A DNA stretch of 64,000 bases from Datisca glomerata (lineage: Eukaryota > Streptophyta > Magnoliopsida > Cucurbitales > Datiscaceae): contig QANY01005768.1 in NCBI GenBank assembly GCA_003255025.1, positions 1,128,805-1,192,804 of the forward strand, given 5' to 3'. Below, in pieces: positions 54,452 through 64,000 of this stretch. A model generated the notes under the pieces. It did not search any database and was not told the DNA's origin. It saw only the letters and a program-made list of their open reading frames with translations. A program made the position numbers and the translations under genes. Every line of letters begins with the position of its first letter. The first letter of the stretch is position 1.

Positions 54452-56030
54452 TCAATGTTTTAATTTTACAGTGAAGTGTGGTATATTGGGAGACATTCGG
54501 TAAATTTGTATTAGCAGTGCACAAACTAATATCGAAGAGCAATTTGAAGTATGGTTCTTTAAGATCCAATTACTAGCAGCAGCCAAATGAAGCTCCATTT
54601 GGCTGCTGCTAGCAATTTGAAGAAATAATGTTGTATCATGCCCTGATTTTACTGAATAAGAGCCATTCTTTCCAAAATGCCAACCCATGACCCCCCCCCC
54701 CCCCCCCCCCCCCCCCCCCNCCCCCGCCCCCTTTCTCAACTTTCTTCTCGTATAAAGCATCCCATGAGCCGTAATGAATCCTGGTTTTAAAGGGCGAGGC
54801 ATTCTACCAATAACTAGCGAGATATCTACAAATTTTCTTACAAAAGAGATAAGGAAGTTTGAACATGCATGACATCCTGTAATTTGGGATAGATAATGCA
54901 ATGGATTTAATAAGTACTTCGCGGCCAGTCTAAGAGAGTAGTTTTTCAGACCAACCCAAAGTTTTATGGAAAGTATTCTCCACAACCTGGTAAGCATATA
55001 CTCCTTTTTCACAAACCAAAATCAGTCTGAATCCCCAAATAATTCTTCAATGAATTAGACAACGTCAAGTTAAAATGATTAGCTAAACACAACATTACTT
55101 TTTTGAGGAGGCACTTCCTGTCCTGAGGCTTTACCATAAAGCTGAATCATATAAAAAATATGTTGGAGTTGAGATTCTTTAGCTTTACAGATTAATAATG
55201 AGTGGTCAGTGAAAAAAGATGAGAAAAGTCGGGTCGGAAGATGAGTACTAAAATCCCAATTTAATAATCCTGACAATGCTTCGGCACAAAGAATTAATAA
55301 AAAGGGTGACAAAGGATCCCTTTGTCTTAGCCCTGACTGGTTTAAACACTCTGCTACATTGATACTGAACGAAACAGAGGAGATGCAAAGATGAAACCAC
55401 TTGCACCATTTAGGAGAAAATCTCATTTTCCTTATAGCCTCAATTACAAAATTCAACTCAACTCTATCGTAAGCTTTTGACATATCTGTCTTGATAGCAG
55501 CATAGCCCATTTTCCCTCCAATAATTCTCCTCCAAAACGGCAAGCCCAAGTTGATATTCAAGCTCTTAAGTTTTGAAAAATATGACTCACCGGCACTATA
55601 AAAGCTGATTAATCTGATGGTTTAGATTTTGTTTCAAAACTTTTGAATTGGCTTTCAAACCTGAACTCTCCACACCTTGCCGATTAAATCTTTACAATCT
55701 GAAAATGAAGCACATATCCTATCATACCTGAAATCCTGGGAGAAACGATGATAATGCTCCCTCGTATCTAACAATATGGGTAAATGGTTAGACCAGTATG
55801 AAGGAGAATGAAGGAGCCTAGCCATTTGATATTATCAGCCAACCCAGATGAAACCAATTAAACACCTATCCAATCTCTCTTTAATAAGAGAATCTTTGGC
55901 TGTCTTACTGACCTAGGTATACCGAAGGCCCCATGAATCCGAGATCCATGAGATTACATTCATGAGCAAAATCTCGATAGAAGGTTCAGTCTGCTAACTC
56001 TCCGGGCTGACCCGCCTTTTTTTCATCTCC
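54452..56030 (-). pseudogene. LINE (non-LTR) retrotransposon relic: endonuclease end, reverse transcriptase, C-terminal region
   Basis: On the minus strand, from right to left: the end of an AP-endonuclease domain (KDSLIKERLDRCL, then SYWSNHLPILL, about 55980-55770, with stops); reverse transcriptase in a 160-residue frame at 55079-55561 with GYAAIKTDMSKAYDRVELNF, RKMRFSPKWC, GLRQRDPLSPFLLILCAEAL and SGQEVPPQKSNVVFS; and a downstream frame at 54452-55012 ending in the HFGKNGSYSVKSG motif found before the end of plant LINE polyproteins. The catalytic FADDS motif is replaced by FTDHS, so the enzyme would be inactive. The usual GLRQGDP reads GLRQRDP. Frames are separate, so it is an old dead copy. 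Confidence 0.88.
54691..54731. repeat. Poly-C run with an N, inside the LINE relic
   Basis: 29 C, one N, 5 C, G and 5 C (then CTTTC). It reads as a glycine string in the minus frame. It may be a true homopolymer or a poorly resolved sequencing stretch. Confidence 0.9.
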
Positions 56031-56194
56031 TCACAAGCCATTATTCACTAGCAAGAGAATCTAAATGTTGCTTATGAATCGGATCATACAGCGCAAATAC
56101 ACAGCAAAGATTCTTCAATGCTTAGAGTTAACTGCATTGAACACGCGAACCTCTAAGAAAAAGTCCTCGTACTTAATAAGAGAGTACTCGTACA

Positions 56195-58010
56195 AAATTA
56201 ATGAAATAATATTTTCCTTGTAATTATTATTTTAAATTATTGTTAAATAATTTATATGTAAATATATGAAATTTCATATTCATTAATGAGATTATAATCT
56301 TATATAAATACGAGAGGATTAAGGTCATAAATAATGAATAAAATTATTAGCAACATATTAAAGTATGAAATATTTAATGAATGGTTATTAGTATGGTTCA
56401 CTAAACATTATGAATGCATGTGATCTAGATTCAGATCATTGATGTGGATAAACATTTTAGTGAATATACTTTATATAATAAGATTATATATGACATGACC
56501 GATGTGGATTAATATCTTTATTAACTTACCATTTATCATAAAGATTTAACACACATCAATATGATGATCATATGTAGATCAACCTGAATCATGAGTAGTC
56601 ATGAACTCATTTGCATGTCTAGCGGATCTTTTTATTCACTCGTTAAGGTTTGTTTGTTAAATAAGTTAGTGACTTTTGTTTTGGAGATCAGTGATATAGA
56701 TGGCTGGAAACATAATCTTACAAGATTTGGAATCCAAGCTTTCCTAACGGATAGTATATTGATTTACTTAAGTGTTGATTCTGGAACTGAATGATTATTG
56801 AGCTCAAATTTATAATACAAATATAAATTAGCCATTCACCAATGAATTAATGATACTTAAGGATCAAGAGGTAATTAGAAGGGTAAAATAGTAATTTTGA
56901 CAAGTACTAATTTACGAACCAATAATTGGAGGACAGAACTACATGAAATGATTAGTCCAATGAACTACACGAGAATACTCTGTAAATACATTCTGTAATC
57001 TCTAAGAGTGTAATTTCATATTTATAGTGGAGTAATAATGAAATTAACTAATAATATTATTTAATTAAATAGTTTAATTAATATTCTGGTTAATTGAAGC
57101 TAAGAATAATGAGTCTATGGTCCCCAAGTCACCTATGTACTACACAGTTTAAGGTGTGAATATTTCAGGACATGAGAGAATGACTAACTTGTGATATGAA
57201 TTAAATTTTTAGGGTAAATATATAATTATGAGATAATTATATATAATTAGTTAATTAAAAATTAATTAATTATATTATTTAATGTAATTTCAGAAATTAC
57301 AATTAAATAATTTTATCTATTAATTTTGTGTTGATCAATATGTGAGACAGAATATTTGATTTATGAAATTAAAAATCATTATGAGATAATGATTTGATTT
57401 GATTTATCAAATCTGTTAATTAACATATATAAATAATTGATTGGGAGATCAGATAAGTTAATATGGAATTAATTGATATCTAGATATTTATCTTATTAAA
57501 ATAAATAACAAAATTACAGAAATTGTCACGTGGCATGTTTGACTGTCACATGTCAATCACTGAATTAGAATCAAATATTGACATGGACAACTATAGTGCC
57601 ACGTGGCCTTACAGTGGGACGTGGCACACTATAGTGTCTCACGGCACTACAATGATGTCGTGAAGCACTATGACTCCTCACGGCACATTGCAGTGTCGTA
57701 TGGCACTGTAGTGTTGTACAATTGCAATGTGTCACTTCAATTGCACATTTGTATTTAATTTATTATTTTATCCTCAAAAAATCTGATATATCATTATCTA
57801 GAACTAGGGTCTCTAGGATCATGTGGTCACAAAAGGCAATATTCCTTGCAACTAATGCTACAACTAATCATGTATTAGAGGTGTTGCAATCTGTCTGAAT
57901 ACTAGCTTTATATATGCTCTCTGTAATAGCGCTTGGTGTGTAAGTTCTCTGCATATTTTTTATTAGAAAAAATACTGCATTATCAAAGCTCTCATTACTC
58001 TAAGTTGGTA
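56195..58010 (+). repeat. Copia-like LTR, left copy of the gag-only relic
   Basis: From about 56195 it matches 58950-59175 (AAATTATTGTTAAATAATTTAT, ATTCATTAATGAGATTATAATC, ACATATTAAAGTATG, GGTTCACTAAACATT). It ends shortly before TTGGTATAAGAGC at 58002, a diverged initiator-tRNA-Met primer site. Exact ends are not visible. Confidence 0.65.
57560..57725. repeat. Short palindrome-rich tandem region in the LTR
   Basis: About six imperfect units of CACTATAGTG / CACTGTAGTG / GCACTACAATG separated by CACGGCA, CACGTGGC or CGTATGGC. The core is a near-palindrome. Unit spacing is about 22-28 bases. Confidence 0.7.
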
Positions 58011-58014
58011 TAAG
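58002..58014 (+). other. Diverged primer-binding site of the gag-only relic
   Basis: TTGGTATAAGAGC resembles the plant copia primer site TGGTATCAGAGC with one substitution. A gag-like frame begins about 30 bases further on. Confidence 0.6.
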
Positions 58015-58044
58015 AGCTAGCAAAGCTTAACAGCAAAAAATTCA

Positions 58045-58900
58045 ATGGCAAACACAGAATCAACAGACATGCAGATGGAGAAAACCCTCGAAAATAACTT
58101 AACCACATAAAACGGCAACAAATTCTTTGCAGAATTGAATCTGTTTATAAATACACTAAGATCATCACTCTCAATTCGTCTAGACTGAGATAATTATATC
58201 TTGTGGAAGTCACAAGTGATTCCAGCCATCATAAGGCATGGATTAAGTGACTATATCCTCAATACTAAATTAAGAACAACTCAATTTCTAGAAGATGGAA
58301 GTCTGAATCCTGAATATGTGTAATGTCTAAGGAGTGATCAACTGCTACTTAGTTGGCTTAGGTCAACAATGAGTGACAGAATCTTGGGGATAGTTCTACA
58401 ATATAAGACTTCAAGCACACTATGGGGAGCTCTAGAGAGGACTTTTGCCAGCACTTCAAAAGTTAAGTTACTTTATCTCAAAAATTCACTTCAAAATACC
58501 CATAAGGATTCATTGTCTATTTCTGATTATTTTGATAAGATGAAATCCATAGGAGATAATCTATTCGATGTTGGAGATCTTGTGAGTGAACAGGATCTTA
58601 TACTTCACATCTTAGATGGCCTTGCAATAGACTATGACCTAGTTGTGGTCAATATTACAGCCAGAAGTGGTAGTCTGACAATTGAAGAAGTTTAGTCACT
58701 TCTTATGAGCCTTGAGACTCGACTGGAAAAATTTAACTCTGAAAAGGAGGGCACATTAAAATCTTGTGCTAATCTTGCTCAGAACAGTAGCTCTTTCAAT
58801 AATCATGGGAAAAGAAACACTGGACAACAACAGTGGCACATATTTGTAGGGAGAAATTTTAATCCTAGAGGAGGAAGAAGATGAGGTTTTAGAGAGACAT
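58045..58900 (+). pseudogene. Copia-type gag relic without pol
   Basis: ATG at 58045 (MANTESTDMQMEKTLENN), then DNYILWKSQVIPAI, LRSDQLLLSWLRSTMSDRIL, TLWGALERTFASTSKVKLLY, HKDSLSISDYFDKMKSIGDN and DLILHILDGLAIDYDLVVVN. These are the normal copia gag (UBN2-type) blocks in order. At least four stops interrupt it, several probably from single changes. The frame at 58369-58695 is the longest intact piece. There is no zinc knuckle, protease, integrase or reverse transcriptase before the next LTR begins at about 58932, so the element is either a gag-only derivative or has lost pol by deletion. Confidence 0.82.
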
Positions 58901-58931
58901 AACCAACACTAATAGGTGTTGGGCATAGTGC

Positions 58932-59175
58932 TCACAAAGTATGTGTTTAGAATATTTTTAATATGAAAATACATTTTTTTTATAATTGTTCTTTTAAATT
59001 ATTATTGAATAATTTATATATAAATATCTGAAAATTCTATATTCATTAATGAGACTATGATCTTGTATAAGTACGAGATGATTAAGATTATAGATAATGA
59101 ATAAAATAGTCCACAACATATTAAAGTATGTAATCTTTAATGAATTGTTGCTAGCACAGTTCACTAAACATTTTG
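58932..59175 (+). repeat. Copia-like LTR, truncated right copy of the gag-only relic
   Basis: Starts TGTTGGGCATAGTGCTCACA and matches the left LTR from about 58950 on. It stops abruptly at the single N at 59176, where a different tandem repeat begins. Confidence 0.72.
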
Positions 59176-59176
59176 A

Positions 59177-60865
59177 NTCGAGATATTGGAATGTAATTGT
59201 GTATGGTCAAAATAGTTTTTAATGTGTTTTATGATTGGATCCCTAACTATTGACTCTAAGCGTTTTATTTTTTAATTTTAGAATTGGTGTACGCCAAAAT
59301 TGAGGCATAGAATTTTATGTAATTTATTTTTATTGTGAAAGTTGTATTTTTCATAAATTCCATGTAATCTGACGCCGCCTCGGAAAGTCATCGTCAAAAA
59401 CTGCCGCCATTCTCGTCGTCGTCGCCCGTCGCCATGCCGCGCCACCTCCTGCTGTCTGCTGTCGTGCCCAGCATGGTGAATAGGATTTTTGAACCCTAGG
59501 AGATAATAATTAGAGTTTAAGAAACCCTGTAATGTTTCGGGATAACTCTTATCCTATCTTTTATCTTATAAATTTTAAATTTTGGATTCTGAATTTTAAA
59601 CGGATAAAAGATAATTAAAATTCAAAAGATAATTATCTATTTTACTTTTTTATCTTTAGAATTTTGAATTCAAAAGATAATTACCAATTTTATCTTTTTA
59701 TCTTTTGATTATGGAATTTTAAAATGATAATTATCGTTGAATATCGAGATATTGGAATGTAATTGTGTATGGTCAAAATAGTTTTTAATGTGTTTTATGA
59801 TTGGATCCCTAACTATTGACTCTAAGCGTTTTATTTTTTAATTTTAGAATTGGTGTACGCCAAAATTGAGGCATAGAATTTTATGTAATTTATTTTTATT
59901 GTGAAAGTTGTATTTTTCATAAATTCCATGTAATCTGACGCCGCCTCGGAAAGTCATCGTCAAAAACTGCCGCCATTCTCGTCGTCGTCGCCCGTCGCCA
60001 TGCCGCGCCACCTCCTGCTGTCTGCTGTCGTGCCCAGCATGGTGAATAGGATTTTTGAACCCTAGGAGATAATAATTAGAGTTTAAGAAACCCTGTAATG
60101 TTTCGGGATAACTCTTATCCTATCTTTTATCTTATAAATTTTAAATTTTGGATTCTGAATTTTAAACGGATAAAAGATAATTAAAATTCAAAAGATAATT
60201 ATCTATTTTACTTTTTTATCTTTAGAATTTTGAATTCAAAAGATAATTACCAATTTTATCTTTTTATCTTTTGATTATGGAATTTTAAAATGATAATTAT
60301 CGTTGAATATCGAGATATTGGAATGTAATTGTGTATGGTCAAAATAGTTTTTAATGTGTTTTATGATTGGATCCCTAACTATTGACTCTAAGCGTTTTAT
60401 TTTTTAATTTTAGAATTGGTGTACGCCAAAATTGAGGCATAGAATTTTATGTAATTTATTTTTATTGTGAAAGTTGTATTTTTCATAAATTCCATGTAAT
60501 CTGACGCCGCCTCGGAAAGTCATCGTCAAAAACTGCCGCCATTCTCGTCGTCACCGCCCGTCGCCATGTCGCGCCACCTCCTGCTGTCTGCTGTCGTGCC
60601 CAGCATGGTGACTAGGATTTTTGAACCCTAGGAGATAATAATTAGAGTTTAAGAAACCCTGTAATGTTTCGGGATAACTCTTATCCTATCTTTTATCTTA
60701 TAAATTTTAAATTTTGGATTCTGAATTTTAAACGGATAAAAGATAATTAAAATTCAAAAGATAATTATCTATTTTATTTTTTTATCTTTAGAATTTTGAA
60801 TTCAAAAGATAATTATCAATTTTATCTTTTTATCTTTTGATTTTGGAATTTTAAAATGATAATAA
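59177..60865. repeat. Three near-identical tandem copies of a ~566-bp unit
   Basis: TCGAGATATTGGAATGTAAT begins at 59177, 59744 and 60310. Copies 1 and 2 look almost identical. Copy 3 has a few substitutions (GTCACCGCCC for GTCGTCGCCC, GGTGACTAGG for GGTGAATAGG) and ends at about 60860. Each unit has an AT-rich body and a GC-rich block of about 110 bases (CTGACGCCGCCTCGG ... CTGTCGTGCCCAGCATGG). Confidence 0.93.
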
Positions 60866-62006
60866 ATGGTATTATTCATCTAGGAAAATAGTTTTCCTTA
60901 ATTAAAGGGTTTGATCCAAATTTGAATTTTGAATTGTTTTAATTTTGATTTTGAATTTTGAATTTTAATTTTAAATTTTAAATATGTATTTTAAAATGGC
61001 ACTAGACTTTTGTAAAGAGTTAAAAATTGGTGGGACTTCCCTTCATGAAGGAGAATGGGACCATTATTGACACCATGAAGACTAGTATTTAAATTATTGT
61101 AATATAATTATTATTCTTTTATGAGTTGTAATTAGAAATGAGCTAATAGGAGATTAATTTTGAATGTATGATTTATTATTAATCTCGCATCATCATATAA
61201 CATGCTATATAGAAATAGAGATATGTCAATATTAAAACGCCATGTAGCAAGTATATGCATCATTGTAGTTTAATTTTATAATAGGTTATAGTTTAAATAC
61301 AATGTGAATTTTATAAAAGTCATAAATTTTAAATTGGGATCCAATTTTTATAAAAGTTTATAATTTTTTGAAACTTGTTTTTTCAAATTAATAAAGAGTT
61401 ATGTTTTTTTCAAAAAAGCAATGAAAAATCAAGTTACGTTGACGTTGGAGTGTCGTTTACGTTCAAACATTCTCAAGGTGACCAACGTAAACTTGATCAT
61501 GGCACAAGGAATGATTCGAAGCCGCCCTAGCGGTCCTCTCTTTAGTAAGAGAAACTTGAGAATCGTGTCACTTTGAGTCATCGAGTTACTTAAAAATCTA
61601 AAGCTTGTAAAGGTAGTGGTGATGCATGACCGTTCCCAGACGGACTGTTAGCTCATAGCAACATTTAAAGCCGATGTGTTGGTTAAACATTTAGACAGAA
61701 GCACATTGGAATCCCTCATAGGGGCTTGTTGATGCGGCTAAGGTGACAAAAAATCATTGGTGATTGGGTAAGCTAGATGTAATGACATCTTGAGAAGCGT
61801 TAAGCAAACGAGAAGAGTCTCGATGCGATAAGAGGTGCTTGGGTGTTGTCCTTGGATGAGACAAGCTATCGTTGTTGATCGTAACATTGTGGAAAAAATA
61901 TTTTTATTGTATTTTTAAATGTTTAAGTATTTGTATCATGCATCATATTTTCCTAAATGATTGAGTATTTATTTACAGCGCTTTATTTAATTTTTTTCCA
62001 ATAATC
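60866..62006. other. LTR-like or leader DNA before a copia gag relic
   Basis: No gene seen. 60930-61000 is a run of TTTTGAATTTTGAATTTTAA units. By position it is probably LTR and leader of the relic that starts at 62007, but no LTR pair or primer site was recognised. Confidence 0.4.
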
Positions 62007-62652
62007 ATGTCGCTATCACTACTCTCAACTATCTTAAACGCGAACAAACTTACTGGCGAAAATTACGTGGATTGAAAACATAATCTTGATATCCTGCTGA
62101 GGGTATAAAAGCACAAGTTTGTGCTAACCACCTTTGTCCCCTTGAGCCAATTGTTGAATTGACTCAAGAGGAAAATGATGCTTATGCTTATTGGCTGCAT
62201 TCTGATGAGATCGCCGGGTGCAAAATCTTGGCTTTTGTTAGCAATATGTTACAACAAAAGCATCAGAATAGGGAAACTGTCACAGATATGATGTTGAAGA
62301 TCATCAAAATGTTCGGAGATCAGGGTCGTCAAGCCAAACAGGCAGATGTGTGAAACTGCATGATGAAACCTGAGACTCCTGTCAGAGAACATATGATGTT
62401 AATCATTTGTTATCTAAATGAGATGGAGATCATGGGTGCTGAGGTAGATGGCGAGACCCAAGTTGATATGATCATTGAGACTTTCACACCATCACATCAT
62501 AGATTATCATGTATAACCAAACATGACAATCTTATTATGAACTCAATTGAATTACCAGTAATTGAATTACGATGGTCATTCAAAATTGCACAAACCAAAT
62601 GCCCCCTTTGTTGGAATCATATCCACAAAGTAGGGTGTAATAATTATTTATG
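62007..62652 (+). pseudogene. Copia-type gag relic
   Basis: ATG at 62007: MSLSLLSTILNANKLTGENY, then a stop where the family has the Trp of the NYVDW block. Further on: KHNLDILL, a stop, FVLTT, a frameshift near 62140, then QEENDAYAYWLHSDEIAGCK, ILAFVSNMLQQKHQNRETV, MMLKIIKMFGDQGRQAKQAD, a stop at 62351, and TPVREHMMLIICYLNEMEIM with GAEVDGETQVDMIIETF. Block order and wording match the copia gag family that starts SLS.ILNANKLTG.NY. The end is replaced by an LTR fragment at about 62636. Confidence 0.82.
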
Positions 62653-62890
62653 AGTATTTAGTTATTTCTCTGACATTTATGCATAAGTGAATTTAATTAA
62701 TGAATGAAAGTTTATTTAATTAAAGTGTATTTGTAATTGACTTATGTCTTGGAACTATTATCAACGCAAGAAGAGTAAAGACAGAGGGGTCTTCCAGACA
62801 AACTCTTCCAAGATCGTTCAAAATATTATTCGCAGTCTTAGCATCAGTTGTACAATCGAATCCAATTATGATTATATCCTTTAAAATTAA
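62636..62890 (+). repeat. LTR fragment of the same family as the solo LTR at 49.0-50.8 kb
   Basis: Matches the reverse complement of about 50500-50780: TATTTAGTTATTTCTCTGACATTT, AATGAATGAAAGTTT, AATTAAAGTGTATTTG, AACTATTATCAACGCAAGAAGAGTAAAGAC. Starts TGTAATAATT. Its far end was not found. Confidence 0.7.
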
Positions 62891-63235
62891 AGTACATGCT
62901 TAGAGTACATGTAATAAAGAAAAATCTAATTAGTTAAGGATATATACATAAGGACTATATTACTCACTGGGAAGCTTAAAGATGGTCTTTAATCGCTTTT
63001 GGTGCGAGGGGGGAAGCAAGCTGTTGTTGCATGTGATCTTTTTCTATATAATGATGGTTTAAGTTCTAGCTTGTTGTCTGAAAAGTGGTTATCTCAACTT
63101 GTTTGTTGTTCTATTTCTACTTCTAGCAATGTTTTGAATTCTGATTATGTCTCTGACAATGTACAAAGTTTAGTTATCAACGAAAATCAATTATCCTCTT
63201 GTTTTGATCACTCCATCTAAGGTGATCACAAACTC
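62891..63235. other. Unidentified relic sequence
   Basis: The open frame 62999-63220 (73 residues, ACDLFLYNDGLSSSLLSEKW) lacks a recognisable domain. It may be part of a retrotransposon spacer. Confidence 0.35.
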
Positions 63236-63547
63236 TCATTTTTGCATGAACGAGCACTTCTTCAAATTGATATAAAGTTTCTCCCATCGCAAGACTTCCA
63301 GTACACATTGTACATGATTCAGGAGTTCATTCTCATCCACACTAACAATTAGAATGTCGTCGAAATAAACGAGAAAAAAAATGGCCTCTTCTTCGTAATC
63401 AAGCCGAAGCACATGATTCATCATCCTCATGAAAGTACTAGGGGCATTTGATAGGCCTCGAAAAGTCCTATCCCTCGTCTTAAAGGTGGTTTTCCATTCA
63501 TCCCCCCGTCGGATTCTAATCATCAGATTACCACTTCTCACAGGCAC
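63236..63547 (-). pseudogene. Ty3/gypsy reverse transcriptase fragment
   Basis: A 103-residue minus frame with the gypsy reverse transcriptase core: IRIRRGDEWKTTFKTRD, GLSNAPSTFMRMMNHVLR and the catalytic VYFDDILIVS, then VLEVLRWEKLYINLKKCSFM. A short stretch between KTRD and GLSNAPS is missing compared with the family, and the rest of pol is absent. It is a small dead fragment with an intact-looking catalytic motif. Confidence 0.85.
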
Positions 63548-64000
63548 CTACTACTATGGGATTATTAGGACCATATTGATGGTAGCACCAGCATCTGACC
63601 TATCACCTTGCCCAGATATAGGTCCCCCGGTGGAAGCAAGGCCAAAAGTAGCACGACAGATGCACACGCATGGACAAAGAAGGGCTCGAGGTTTGTTGGG
63701 CAGCAGGAGAAGTAGAGGCGTCTTGGTAAAGGCACAAACAGCAGGGGTAGCACTAGCAACGGAAGTATACTCAGTAGATTTACCCAAATCAAATAGACCT
63801 ACTATCTTTTTTCGACCTCGCCATTGATTTATCAAGAGGATGCTATATATCCCCCTGGTGGGTTCTTTTATTAAGTTGGGTGGGAATAATTAGTCTTGTT
63901 CCTCAATGTCACTTTTCCATGCCACCTAAACCCAAAACTTCTCTTTTCTTTCCTACCATTCCCCTTCCTTACTGTTCTGTTAGTGGAATACGTCCTATAA
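63548..64000. other. End of window, unidentified
   Basis: Less AT-rich than its surroundings. Overlapping open frames on both strands (63429-63827 plus, 63554-63835 minus) show no known domain. By position, next to a gypsy reverse transcriptase piece, it is probably more retrotransposon sequence. Confidence 0.35.

Noticed and set aside
58932..60865. Reading the LTR piece and the 566-bp units as one large satellite
   Set aside because: The single N at 59176 separates unrelated sequences and the LTR piece does not recur in the units.
63429..63835. Overlapping frames of 132, 93 and 75 residues at the window end
   Set aside because: They overlap on both strands, partly antisense to a reverse transcriptase piece, and none has a recognisable domain.

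Overview
This is a window of plant (eudicot-type) nuclear DNA. The genes have many GT-AG introns and the intergenic DNA is AT-rich. It is full of Ty1/copia, Ty3/gypsy, LINE, MULE and hAT sequence, and the recognised proteins have clear land-plant relatives (OXA1, eIF6, cathepsin B-like protease, DUF26 secretory protein). The species cannot be named from the sequence. There is a 946-base N gap at 8545-9490, single Ns at 54720 and 59176, and an N-interrupted poly-C run near 54.7 kb.

Host genes: (1) 1-4298 (+), the 3' half of a mitochondrial OXA1 membrane insertase gene. (2) 12920-16310 (+), a complete eIF6 gene of 245 codons. (3) 24026-27413 (+), a complete cathepsin B-like cysteine protease gene of 357 codons that needs a 5-nt microexon. 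(4) 30215-31084 (+), a small four-exon gene for a 131-residue charged, helical protein that I do not recognise. (5) 45802-46593 (-), an intronless gene for a 263-residue secreted protein with two DUF26 motifs. These are unrelated housekeeping or secretory genes and form no operon or cluster.

Mobile DNA: 5732-10775 is a Ty1/copia element with near-identical LTRs and a CAAAG target duplication, but its gag-pol has two nonsense codons and the sequence gap. 18965-19995 is a non-autonomous Mutator-like element with long terminal inverted repeats and a 9-bp duplication. 20.8-21.8 and 32.9-34.6 kb hold fragments of one copia-type LTR family. From 35.0 to 43.9 kb a decayed Ty3/gypsy relic (minus strand) has been split by a 330-bp solo LTR (AGTTT duplication) and by a 7.13-kb LTR element with no recognisable gag-pol (ATTGT duplication), built almost wholly of different tandem repeats. 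44.26-45.62 kb is a hAT-like element inside which a second hAT-type element (8-bp duplication) carries a purine-rich minisatellite. 47.4-51.65 kb is a decayed copia gag-pol split by a 1.78-kb solo LTR (ACATG duplication). 51.66-53.57 kb holds a long inverted repeat. 54.45-56.03 kb is a dead LINE. 56.2-59.2 kb is a gag-only copia-like relic. 59.18-60.86 kb is three near-identical tandem copies of a ~566-bp unit. 62.0-63.6 kb holds further copia gag and gypsy reverse transcriptase relics.

The most interesting observations are the microexon that carries the oxyanion-hole glutamine codon of the protease, the tandem-repeat-built LTR element with an exact 8 x 55-bp array, the reconstructable nested insertions with clean target duplications, and a 100-bp block shared between intergenic DNA and a protease intron that stays open in the same frame in both copies.
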